A DNA stretch of 9,205 nt. Origin: JAHFUI01 sp041485905 (lineage in GTDB: Bacteria > Acidobacteriota > Vicinamibacteria > Vicinamibacterales > CAVVIG01). Position numbers and translations under genes: made by a program. Positions within the stretch are counted from its first letter, which is position 1. Every line of letters starts with the position of its first letter. The stretch spans positions 1-9,205 of the forward strand of contig JBGPKK010000184.1 in NCBI GenBank assembly GCA_041485905.1, given 5' to 3'. The notes below the pieces were generated by a model. The model made no database searches. It worked only from the letters and a program-made list of their open reading frames with translations, and was not told the DNA's origin. Below, piece after piece: positions 1 through 5,785 of the stretch.

Positions 1-5
1 AGACA

Positions 6-57
6 GGGGACGCGCACGGATCGGTGTGGTCTCCAGTTGAACCCCGTGCGCGTCTCC
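6..57. repeat. REP-like long hairpin at the window edge
   Basis: GACGCGCACGG (9-19) pairs perfectly with CCGTGCGCGTC (44-54). One G:T and two G:C pairs extend the stem outward to 6-8/55-57, giving about 14 bp around a 24-nt loop. It lies just beyond the stop of the minus-strand cytochrome gene (stop codon at 73-75), so it could act as its 3' hairpin. There is no T tract on either strand, so it is not a classical intrinsic terminator. The GC-rich stem resembles REP/RAYT-type palindromes found in multiple copies in bacterial genomes, but copy number cannot be judged from this window. Confidence 0.55.
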
Positions 58-72
58 CGTTTATCAGCAGCT

Positions 73-795
73 TCAGGGGCAATCGTGGCCAGGGCCTCGC
101 ACACCACCTGGTCCTGGAATCCCCGCGATGCAGGGGATCGCTTTTAGATATTCGTAGATCGCCAGCAAGTTGCGATCAGTCCAGTCCTGATAGGCGGGCC
201 ACGGCATTACCTGGAGCAGATCGCCATTGAAGGGCGGGGGGAAGCAATTAGTAGTGATGGTCGCCGAGCAGTTTGGATGGAGGTGGTCATGGTCAGTGCC
301 ATTCCTGATGGTGTCGAAAAATTCGGCGAATGTGGCACCCCCCTCAGGGAGTCCCGTCTTGTCGGGTGTCAAGTTGCGGGACACGATGTGTGGGGGAACG
401 GTGGCAGACACTATCGGACCGATCTGAAGGAAATCTCTACCACCGCCCAGGTAGGTCGCGGGATTCACCATCTTTGGCGGAGTAAAGGGACCCAGGCGTT
501 GGAATGGGTTGCGCCCGGTGACGTACTGCGTGGCTGGGCCGGCGCTATGGCAGCCATTGCACTCGCCCGCGGCATTGACGAGATAGCTGCCCAATCCCAC
601 CAACTTCCGATTATGTTTCTCGTAGGTCAGATGGACTGGCGCGATCTGTAAACCCAGTTCGATCTGCGATTCGTCGCTGGAGCTGTGCTCGTCGTCAGCG
701 TGGACGCGCGGAGAAGTGAGCAACGTTCCCGCAATGATGAGCCCGGTAACTCCTGCGACTGTTCCGACGACTGTGACGAGTTGCTTTGCAAACAT
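73..795 (-). CDS. Exported mono-heme cytochrome c
   Basis: This 240-residue protein is predicted to act as a periplasmic electron carrier. The N-terminus has a basic start (K4), a hydrophobic segment at about residues 7-28 and a possible signal-peptidase site near VHA-D (31-34). One heme-binding motif, CNGCH, lies at residues 79-83. The C-terminal motif VMPWPAYQDWTDRNL, followed by AIYEYLKAIP, is the usual class I cytochrome c pattern, which makes M197 the likely sixth heme ligand. Between them is a large insert with NLTPD (141-145) and a His/Asp-rich stretch (168-173). Four further cysteines (176, 184, 222, 239) could form two disulfides. The ATG is supported by AGGAGA about 7 nt upstream. 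No oxidase, dehydrogenase or maturation gene is adjacent, so the redox partner is unknown. Sampled lines are about 48-55% GC, lower than M49 and typA. The cytochrome fold is clear; the specific function is not. Confidence 0.9.
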   Translation of the reverse strand: MFAKQLVTVVGTVAGVTGLIIAGTLLTSPRVHADDEHSSSDESQIELGLQIAPVHLTYEKHNRKLVGLGSYLVNAAGECNGCHSAGPATQYVTGRNPFQRLGPFTPPKMVNPATYLGGGRDFLQIGPIVSATVPPHIVSRNLTPDKTGLPEGGATFAEFFDTIRNGTDHDHLHPNCSATITTNCFPPPFNGDLLQVMPWPAYQDWTDRNLLAIYEYLKAIPCIAGIPGPGGVRGPGHDCP

Positions 796-799
796 GTCT

Positions 800-805
800 T
801 CTCCT
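800..805 (-). promoter_or_regulatory. Ribosome binding site of the cytochrome c gene
   Basis: On the minus strand the sequence reads AGGAGAAGAC directly before the ATG at 795-793. This is the best Shine-Dalgarno match in the window, and it fixes the cytochrome start. Confidence 0.75.
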
Positions 806-966
806 GCAGGTTTGTGAGTAGGGTACGGTTCCCGACTTAAGCCGGAATGTCCATTTTGACGTCCAAGCTCGGCAGCATCCTACACCTGGACACCGCGCTT
901 GGGACGAAATTCTTGTGGCTTCGGTCGCGCATCATGGCATTTCCTTACGCGCCAGCCCGTAGTTCA

Positions 967-978
967 ATCGGGCCCGAT
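967..978. promoter_or_regulatory. 12-bp perfect palindrome upstream of the M49 gene
   Basis: ATCGGGCCCGAT is a perfect palindrome lying 21 nt before the M49 start, in the only divergent intergenic region on this side of the window. It sits where the -35/spacer region would be for the possible -10 box at 988-993. That would suit an operator, but a chance palindrome cannot be excluded. I see nothing else convincing in 806-966. Confidence 0.3.
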
Positions 979-987
979 GCTTCGAGT

Positions 988-993
988 TAAGCT
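988..993 (+). promoter_or_regulatory. Possible -10 box for a leaderless M49 transcript
   Basis: TAAGCT fits the TANNNT pattern and ends 6 nt before the ATG at 1000, so transcription could begin at the start codon itself. No Shine-Dalgarno sequence is visible before this ATG, which agrees with a leaderless message. The -10 match is weak and no -35 is evident. Confidence 0.3.
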
Positions 994-999
994 ACCAAA

Positions 1000-2697
1000 A
1001 TGGTAATGACGCGACTGTTGGGACGCGCGGTGGCGACCGCCATTGTGTGCGCGAGCGTCGGACTACTGATTCGCGCCCAGGAGGCTTCGGTGCCCGATAC
1101 GGTGAAGCTGCAGCAGATGGCGGCGCGGTTCGCGCCGACCGAGATCGGCGCCGATCTGTCGGGTCTCTCTCGATCCGATCGCCAGGTGCTCGTCAAGCTC
1201 ATTGAGGCGTCGAAGATCATCGACGCGCTCTTCCTGCGCCAGGTCTGGGCGGGCAACGAGGCGATGCTTCTCGATCTCGCCGGCAACCGGACGGCGGAAG
1301 GCCGCGCGCGGCTGCACTACTTCCTCGTCAACAAGGGACCGTGGTCGCGGCTCGATCACGATCAGCCGTTCGTGCCGGGCGCGCCGCCCAAGCCGGGAGG
1401 CGCCAACTTTTATCCGGCCGACGCGTCGAAAGCCGATCTCGAGAAGTGGATCCAGTCGCTGCCACAAGCCGAGCGCGTCCGGGCGACCGGATTCTTCACC
1501 GTCGTTCGGCGGGGCACCGGCGGCACGTTCAGCCTGGTGCCGTACAGCGTCGAGTATCAGGCCGAGCTCATTCGCGCGGCGGCGCTGTTGCGCGAGGCCG
1601 CGGCCCTGGCCACGGAGCCCTCGCTGAAGATGTTTCTCGTCAAGCGCGCGGCAGCTTTTCTGTCCGACGATTATTACGACAGCGACGTCGCGTGGATGGA
1701 GCTCAAAGGCGCGATTGAGCCCACCATCGGGCCATACGAGGTGTACGAAGACGAGCTGTTCAACTACAAAGCCGGATTCGAGTCGTTCATCACGGTCCAG
1801 GACCAATCCGAGAGCGACAAGCTCCAGCGGTTCGGCGGCGAGCTGCAGGATATCGAGAACCACCTGCCGATCGACCCGGCCGCTCGCAACCCGAAGCTTG
1901 CCGCCATCGCCCCAATCGTCGTCGTCAACGAGATTTTTGCGGCGGGCGACGCCAACCGCGGGGTGCAGACGGCCGCCTTCAACCTGCCGAATGACGAGCG
2001 CGTCATCCGCGAGAAGGGCGCCAAGCGCGTCATGCTCAAGAACGTGCAGGACGCGAAATTTGCGAAAACGCTCGTGCCGATCTCGCGCGTCGTGCTGGCG
2101 CCAGCCGATCGAACGCACGTCTCGTTCGAGGCGTTCTTCACGCACATCCTGGTCCACGAGCTGATGCACGGCCTGGGACCGCACAACATCACGGTCAACG
2201 GACGCCAGACGACGGTTCGTCAGGAGATGAAGGAAGCCTACAGCTCGCTCGAAGAAGCGAAGGCCGACATCTCGGCGCTCTTCGCCATTCAACACATGAT
2301 CGACAAAAGGGTGCTGCCGGCGTCGCTCGAGCGGCCGCTCTACACGACGTTTCTGGCGTCGGCGTTTCGGTCGATCCGCTTCGGGATCAACGAAGCGCAC
2401 GGCCGTGGCATTGCCGTGCAGCTGAATTACCTGCTCGATCAGGGCGGGGTCGTTGTCGCTCCGGACGGCACTTTCGCCGTCAATCGCGCGAAGATCAAAG
2501 AAGGCGTGACCGGTCTGACACGCGAGATCATGACGATTCAGGCGCAGGGCGACTACGCGAAGGCCAAGGCGCTGGCCGAGCGGCTCGGTGTGGTGCGGCC
2601 GCCTGTCGCGAAGGCGCTCAGTAAACTGATCAGCGTCCCCATCGACATCCAACCGCGCTTCACAGCGGCAGAGCAGCTGGTGAATTCGCAGCCCTGA
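1000..2697 (+). CDS. Secreted M49 (dipeptidyl-peptidase III-like) zinc hydrolase
   Basis: This 565-residue protein probably has a cleavable signal: basic start, hydrophobic core at about residues 9-25, then a small/polar boundary near RAQEA. The catalytic region is HELMHGLGPH at residues 386-395, giving a zinc-binding H386-E387-x-x-H390. About 28 residues later comes EEAKAD (418-423), which matches the EECRAE motif of peptidase family M49, whose glutamate is the third zinc ligand. The C-terminal pattern (FRSIRFGINEAHGRG, then LNYLLDQGGV) also fits the bacterial M49-like group. Classical dipeptidyl peptidase III has HExxxH and about 700 residues, so this is a shorter, five-residue-motif relative. 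Its substrate is unknown and it is often annotated only as a Zn-dependent hydrolase. A second in-frame ATG lies at 1006; neither start has a good ribosome site. The gene is divergent from the cytochrome and convergent with the four-helix gene. Confidence 0.85.
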   Translation: MVMTRLLGRAVATAIVCASVGLLIRAQEASVPDTVKLQQMAARFAPTEIGADLSGLSRSDRQVLVKLIEASKIIDALFLRQVWAGNEAMLLDLAGNRTAEGRARLHYFLVNKGPWSRLDHDQPFVPGAPPKPGGANFYPADASKADLEKWIQSLPQAERVRATGFFTVVRRGTGGTFSLVPYSVEYQAELIRAAALLREAAALATEPSLKMFLVKRAAAFLSDDYYDSDVAWMELKGAIEPTIGPYEVYEDELFNYKAGFESFITVQDQSESDKLQRFGGELQDIENHLPIDPAARNPKLAAIAPIVVVNEIFAAGDANRGVQTAAFNLPNDERVIREKGAKRVMLKNVQDAKFAKTLVPISRVVLAPADRTHVSFEAFFTHILVHELMHGLGPHNITVNGRQTTVRQEMKEAYSSLEEAKADISALFAIQHMIDKRVLPASLERPLYTTFLASAFRSIRFGINEAHGRGIAVQLNYLLDQGGVVVAPDGTFAVNRAKIKEGVTGLTREIMTIQAQGDYAKAKALAERLGVVRPPVAKALSKLISVPIDIQPRFTAAEQLVNSQP

Positions 2698-2705
2698 AGG
2701 GCTGC
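2688..2705. terminator. Hairpin across the M49 stop codon
   Basis: GCAGCCC (2688-2694) and GGGCTGC (2699-2705) are perfect inverted copies separated by TGAA, and the TGA (2695-2697) is the M49 stop codon. The stem is 7 bp and GC-rich with a four-base loop. No T run follows, so intrinsic termination is uncertain. It may instead be a dispersed palindromic repeat that happens to supply the stop codon. Confidence 0.45.
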
Positions 2706-2718
2706 GCCACACCCTGTC

Positions 2719-2746
2719 AGGCTGTGCGGGCTGGGGGCTAGAGGCT
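2719..2746 (-). repeat. Left inverted repeat of the four-helix unit
   Basis: Read on the minus strand it runs AGCCTCTAGCCCCCAGCC, then CGCACAGCCT. It matches the right repeat at 3239-3267 apart from three substitutions and one missing A. It also holds degenerate copies of the CCCAGYY heptamer (TCTAGCC, CCCAGCC). Confidence 0.65.
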
Positions 2747-3093
2747 CGAGGCAGCCCATTCAATAACCGTCCTACCGAATCGCTCATCCCGAATGTTTTC
2801 TTCCGTTCGGGACTTGGCAGAAAACCCAGCCGTGCTGCGAGTTCAATACAGGTTTCCAACTCCCCGTGTGAGCCGAGCGCGATGCTGATGTGATTGATGT
2901 AGGCCTTCGTGCTACGGCGGCAATGACCTTCGGCAAGATTTGACGGAATCGAGATCGCGGCGCGCCGCAACTGACTCGTCAAGCCGAACAGCTCTGATCT
3001 CGGAAAGCTGGCCGTGACGCGATGACTCTGCTCGACCAATTCCATGCCGTACTTCCAAGCCTCGAGATCCCGGTACGTGAAAGGTGTCGACAT
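2728..3093 (-). CDS. Four-helix-bundle (23S rRNA IVP/S23-type) protein, no native stop
   Basis: Residues 1-114 match the small S23 family: FTYRDLEAWKYGMEL at the start, then FPRSELFGLTSQLRRAAISI, SNLAEG (51-56), IALGSHGELET (71-81), and VGRLLNGL at the C-terminal helix (107-114). Family members are usually about 115-130 residues and form a positively charged oligomeric bundle. Their cellular role is unclear, although the related Avd protein binds RNA and reverse transcriptase in retroelements. Here the frame has no stop after NGL. It runs on through the left repeat and antisense through most of the M49 gene, so I end it after about 122 codons. A TAG is present in another frame at 2738-2740, so a small indel, sequencing error or C-terminal decay is likely. 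No reverse transcriptase or rRNA is nearby. The gene has no strong Shine-Dalgarno. Family assignment is firm; function and intactness are not. Confidence 0.75.
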
Positions 3094-3162
3094 GGCGCTG
3101 CCATCCGCACGAATGATGCCGCGCGCTTTCCTTTAGTACTTTCGGCCCCGCGCCCTCAGACG

Positions 3163-3177
3163 TCGCAGAATCTGCGA
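3163..3177. promoter_or_regulatory. Perfect palindrome upstream of the four-helix gene
   Basis: TCGCAGA-A-TCTGCGA is a perfect palindrome with 7-base arms and a one-base centre. It lies 69 nt upstream of the four-helix start and inside the candidate element. It could be an operator or a short RNA stem in the leader. No clear promoter boxes were identified around it. Confidence 0.35.
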
Positions 3178-3214
3178 TGTTCAAGTGCTAGTCAGAATGC
3201 AATTTCTGCAATCC

Positions 3215-3256
3215 CCCAGTTCCCAGCCCCCAGCTCCCAGCCTCCAGTCCCCAGCC
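3215..3256 (+). repeat. Tandem CCCAGYY heptamer array
   Basis: Six heptamers follow one another without a break: CCCAGTT, CCCAGCC, CCCAGCT, CCCAGCC, TCCAGTC, CCCAGCC. A seventh, decayed copy (CCCACAA) follows. The period of exactly 7 resembles the short tandemly repeated heptamers (STRR type) known from cyanobacterial genomes. The right inverted repeat of the four-helix unit overlaps the last copies. Confidence 0.8.
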
Positions 3257-3267
3257 CCCACAAGCCT
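3239..3267 (+). repeat. Right inverted repeat of the four-helix unit
   Basis: On the plus strand it reads AGCCTCCAGTCCCCAGCC, then CCCACAAGCCT. It is the inverted partner of 2719-2746 and ends 7 nt before the stop codon of the MFS gene (3277-3275 on the minus strand). Confidence 0.65.
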
Positions 3268-3274
3268 CGATCGA

Positions 3275-4588
3275 TCACCCCTTCGCATGCAGTGGCACCT
3301 CCGCGCCGGGCCCCGTGATGTCCTGAGGCGGCTCGCCGGCCGCGAGTCCCTGCGCCACGATCAATTCACGTGCTTCGCCCCGTAGCGTAGGCAATCTCAC
3401 TCTGAACACGATCGCGGCGGCGATGCAGATGACGCCGCCGATGGCCACGGTCGCCGGCGCACCGATGCGCTCGGCGACGTAACCGGCCCAGAGCCCGCCG
3501 AAGGGCGCCATGCCAAGGAACATCATCGAATACACCGACATCACGCGGCCGCGAAGCGCGTTGGGCACCATCGCCTGAATCAGCGTATTGGACGCCGCCA
3601 TCTCCACCATCATCGAGGCGCCGACCGGCACCAGCAGCGCCACCGACAGCCAGAACGCATGGGACAGCGAGAAGAGCCCGAGCGCGACGCCGAAACATCC
3701 GGCCGATACGGCGATCCAGCCGCCCAGCCCACGGACATCCCGACGCGCGGCGAGGCTGAGCGCGCCGCAGAGCGCCCCGAGGCCCGATGCCGCCATCAGG
3801 ATGCCCAGTTCGCGGGCGCCGCCGTGCAGGATCGATCGCGCGAACACCGGCATGAGCACGGCGTACGGCATGCCGGCGAAGCTGATGATGCCCAGCAGCA
3901 GCAGCAGCGCGCGAACCGGCCTGGTCCGCGCCACGAACCGGAACCCCTCGACCGTGTCACGCCACGGCGAATGGGGCCGCTTCTCGCGCCTCGCCTGGGG
4001 CACCTCCATCAGGAGAAGCCCCGCGATCACGGCGACGTAACTGATGCCGTTCAGCAGGAAGCACCAGCCCTCGCCGACCACTGCGACGAGGATGCCGGCG
4101 ATGGCCGGACCGACGACGCGCGCGCCGTTGACCATCGAGGAGTTGAGCGCGATCGCGTTGAGGAGATCCTCCCGGCCCACCATTTCGACGACGAACGCCT
4201 GGCGCGCGGGGATATCGAACGCGTTCACGATGCCGAGACAGGTCGCGAGCGTGAAGACGTGCCACACCTGGACGCGTCCGCTTAACGTCAGCGCAGAGAG
4301 GACGAGCGGCAGCACCATCGAGATCGATTGCGTCGTCACCATGATGCGGTGCCGGTTCGTGCGATCGGCGACCGTGCCGCCGATCGGCGCGAGGACGAAG
4401 ACGGGGATCTGACTGCAGAAGGCGGCGACCCCCAGCAGGACCGATGAGCCGGTCAGGCGGTAGACGAGCCACGACTCGGCGACCGACTGCATCCAGGTGC
4501 CGGTGAGGGAAATGATCTGGCCGGCGAAGAAAAGCTGATAGTTCCGATGCCGGAAGGCGCGGAAGAAGAGGGTCACCCGAGCATGCAT
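3275..4588 (-). CDS. MFS efflux transporter, EntS/MFS_3 type
   Basis: This 437-residue inner-membrane protein of the major facilitator superfamily has about twelve hydrophobic segments. The N-terminus (FRAFRHRNYQLFFAGQ, residues 9-24, then TGTWMQ) is typical of the enterobactin-exporter-like MFS_3 group. The motif A loop, GGTVADRTNRHR, is at residues 70-81. The stretch NAFDIPARQAFVVEMVG (122-138) with LNAIALNSSMVNGARVVGP (143-161) is a hallmark of this family. Members export small molecules such as siderophores or drugs by proton antiport; the substrate here cannot be read from sequence. The frame stays open far upstream, but that part is antisense to the next gene and unlike MFS proteins, so I start at the ATG before HARVTLFF. 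A GTG four codons later is an alternative. No regulator or siderophore gene is adjacent. Confidence 0.88.
   Translation of the reverse strand: MHARVTLFFRAFRHRNYQLFFAGQIISLTGTWMQSVAESWLVYRLTGSSVLLGVAAFCSQIPVFVLAPIGGTVADRTNRHRIMVTTQSISMVLPLVLSALTLSGRVQVWHVFTLATCLGIVNAFDIPARQAFVVEMVGREDLLNAIALNSSMVNGARVVGPAIAGILVAVVGEGWCFLLNGISYVAVIAGLLLMEVPQARREKRPHSPWRDTVEGFRFVARTRPVRALLLLLGIISFAGMPYAVLMPVFARSILHGGARELGILMAASGLGALCGALSLAARRDVRGLGGWIAVSAGCFGVALGLFSLSHAFWLSVALLVPVGASMMVEMAASNTLIQAMVPNALRGRVMSVYSMMFLGMAPFGGLWAGYVAERIGAPATVAIGGVICIAAAIVFRVRLPTLRGEARELIVAQGLAAGEPPQDITGPGAEVPLHAKG
4561..4572 (+). promoter_or_regulatory. Ribosome binding site for the mannosyltransferase start
   Basis: GGAAGAAGAGGG is a purine-rich Shine-Dalgarno-like stretch ending 10 nt before the ATG at 4583. 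It favours this ATG over the in-frame ATG at 4547 and the GTG at 4601. It lies inside the first codons of the divergent MFS gene, where it also encodes Phe/Leu residues, so coincidence is possible. Confidence 0.4.
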
Positions 4589-5764
4589 TATTGTATATCC
4601 GTGCGCGCCCGCTTCAATCACCCCGCGTCCCCCGTCGCGCTCTGGGCGGTGCTGTTCCGGATCGTCTCCGCCATCCTGGCCTTCTACGCGAACATCGTCT
4701 TTCCGCTGTACCAGCGGGAGCAATTCACGATGTTCGGCCGGCCGAGCGCGTTCTGGGATCCGTTCGTGCGGTACGACAGCGGCTGGTACCTTGGCATCGC
4801 GCGGGCCGGCTATGACGCCGCGCCTGCGGTCGCCGGAGGCCGCGCCAACATCGCGTTTTTCCCGGTGTACCCGCTGCTGATGCGCTACGTGGGGCGGATG
4901 TTCGGCCGCGCGCCCAGCGACTTCTATCTGGGTGGTGTGCTCGTCGCGTGGGTGTCGTTCGTGCTGGCGATGGTGGCGCTGTACTATCTCGCGCGGCTCG
5001 ACCTGCCGCGTCGCCGCGCAGAGCGCGCCGTGCTCCTGACCGCAGTGTTTCCGTTCGCCTTCTTTTTCGGCGTCGCCTACAGCGAGAGCACGTTTCTCCT
5101 GTTCACCGTGCTGACCATCTATCTCCTCAGGACGCGTCGCTGGCTGCTGGCTGGCATGGCAGGCGCCGTCGCAGGGGCGACGCGCGTGACCGGCATCATG
5201 ATGTGGCCGGCCCTTGCCTGGATCGCGTGGCGCAGCGCGGAACCGACCACCCGGGATCGGATGTGGGCCGCTGTCGCGTTGCTGCTCGCCGCCAGCGGAT
5301 TCGGCGCCTACTGCCTCTACATCTACGGCGAGAGCGGCAACCCGTTCCTCTGGGCAGTCGCGCTCAAGCGGTGGGGATATGACCCGGGCGGTCTGCCGTG
5401 GACCGCGCCCCTTCATCTCGTCCGGCTGCTCGTCACCCACCCGTACGCCTACCTCGCGGGCGATCGGATGGCGCCCTACGACGCCCTCAACGGCATCAGC
5501 GCGATCTTCTTCATCGTGGCCGTGCCGTTCGTCTGGCGGCGGTTCGGCGCCGGCTACGGCCTCTTCATGCTGGCGAACCTCTGGCTGCCGCTCTCCTCTG
5601 GCAGCTTCGAGGGGATGGGTCGCTACTGCGCCGTCATGTTTCCCTGCTTCATCTGGCTGGCGAGCATCCGCTCGCGCGTAATGCCGGCGGCGTTGGTCGT
5701 GCTGTTCGCGATGCTTTACACGCTGTGCCTCGCGTTGTTCACGACGCTTCATCCGTTGTTCTGA
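4583..5764 (+). CDS. PIG-V-like membrane mannosyltransferase
   Basis: This 393-residue polytopic membrane protein (from the ATG at 4583) is rich in hydrophobic helices. After the first membrane segment (about residues 18-40) comes an extracytoplasmic loop with WDPFVRYDSGWYLGIA (58-73) and then NIAFFPVYPLL (89-99). These are signatures of the PIG-V/GT-C mannosyltransferase family, and D65 is the likely catalytic acidic residue. A C-terminal segment with SGSFEGMGRYCAVMFP also fits the family. In eukaryotes PIG-V adds the second mannose to GPI anchors. Bacterial relatives presumably use a polyprenyl-phosphate sugar donor to glycosylate an envelope lipid or polymer, but the acceptor is unknown. 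The lipoprotein gene follows 21 bp downstream, so the two may be co-transcribed. The start overlaps the start of the divergent MFS gene. Confidence 0.82.
   Translation: MHYCISVRARFNHPASPVALWAVLFRIVSAILAFYANIVFPLYQREQFTMFGRPSAFWDPFVRYDSGWYLGIARAGYDAAPAVAGGRANIAFFPVYPLLMRYVGRMFGRAPSDFYLGGVLVAWVSFVLAMVALYYLARLDLPRRRAERAVLLTAVFPFAFFFGVAYSESTFLLFTVLTIYLLRTRRWLLAGMAGAVAGATRVTGIMMWPALAWIAWRSAEPTTRDRMWAAVALLLAASGFGAYCLYIYGESGNPFLWAVALKRWGYDPGGLPWTAPLHLVRLLVTHPYAYLAGDRMAPYDALNGISAIFFIVAVPFVWRRFGAGYGLFMLANLWLPLSSGSFEGMGRYCAVMFPCFIWLASIRSRVMPAALVVLFAMLYTLCLALFTTLHPLF
4590..4595 (-). promoter_or_regulatory. AT-rich patch, possible -10 for the MFS gene
   Basis: On the minus strand TACAAT lies just before the MFS ATG, within the AT-rich stretch 4588-4598 in otherwise GC-rich DNA. 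It would place a transcript start at about the start codon or a few bases into it. That suggests either a leaderless transcript from a slightly later codon or a coincidental match. Confidence 0.25.
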
Positions 5765-5785
5765 ATACGGGGTCTAAATCCATTT

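Larger units (their letters stand above)
2719..3267. mobile_element. Candidate inverted-repeat element with four-helix-bundle ORF
   Basis: The block lies between the M49 stop (2697) and the MFS stop (3275). Its ends are imperfect inverted repeats of 28-29 bp (2719-2746 and 3239-3267), with 25 identities if the single-base gap is counted as one mismatch column. Inside is one minus-strand gene of the S23/four-helix-bundle family, which is known as the protein encoded in intervening sequences of 23S rRNA and as a relative of the Avd subunit of diversity-generating retroelements. Sampled lines inside are about 52-60% GC, against about 65% in typA. There is no transposase, so any movement would need help in trans. 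I found no clear target-site duplication. The inverted repeats are seen in the sequence; mobility is inferred. Confidence 0.45.

Noticed and set aside
943..960. TGGCATTTCCTTACGC, resembling a sigma-54 promoter.
   Set aside because: The invariant GC of the -12 element is missing and the spacing does not fit.
1063..2727. A minus-strand frame stays open for more than 1.6 kb antisense to the M49 gene, joined to the four-helix ORF.
   Set aside because: Its translation is rich in Arg, Asp and His with no domain pattern, as expected opposite a GC-rich gene, while the M49 frame has clear catalytic motifs. Only the first 114-122 codons look like a protein.
2700..3285. Target-site duplication around the four-helix unit (CACCC occurs near both ends).
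   Set aside because: The shared bases are short, differently placed relative to the repeat ends and expected by chance.
4589..5752. Upstream extension of the MFS frame, about 388 codons antisense to the mannosyltransferase.
   Set aside because: The extension is a charged, low-complexity translation unlike any MFS N-terminus, and the opposite strand encodes a convincing membrane enzyme.
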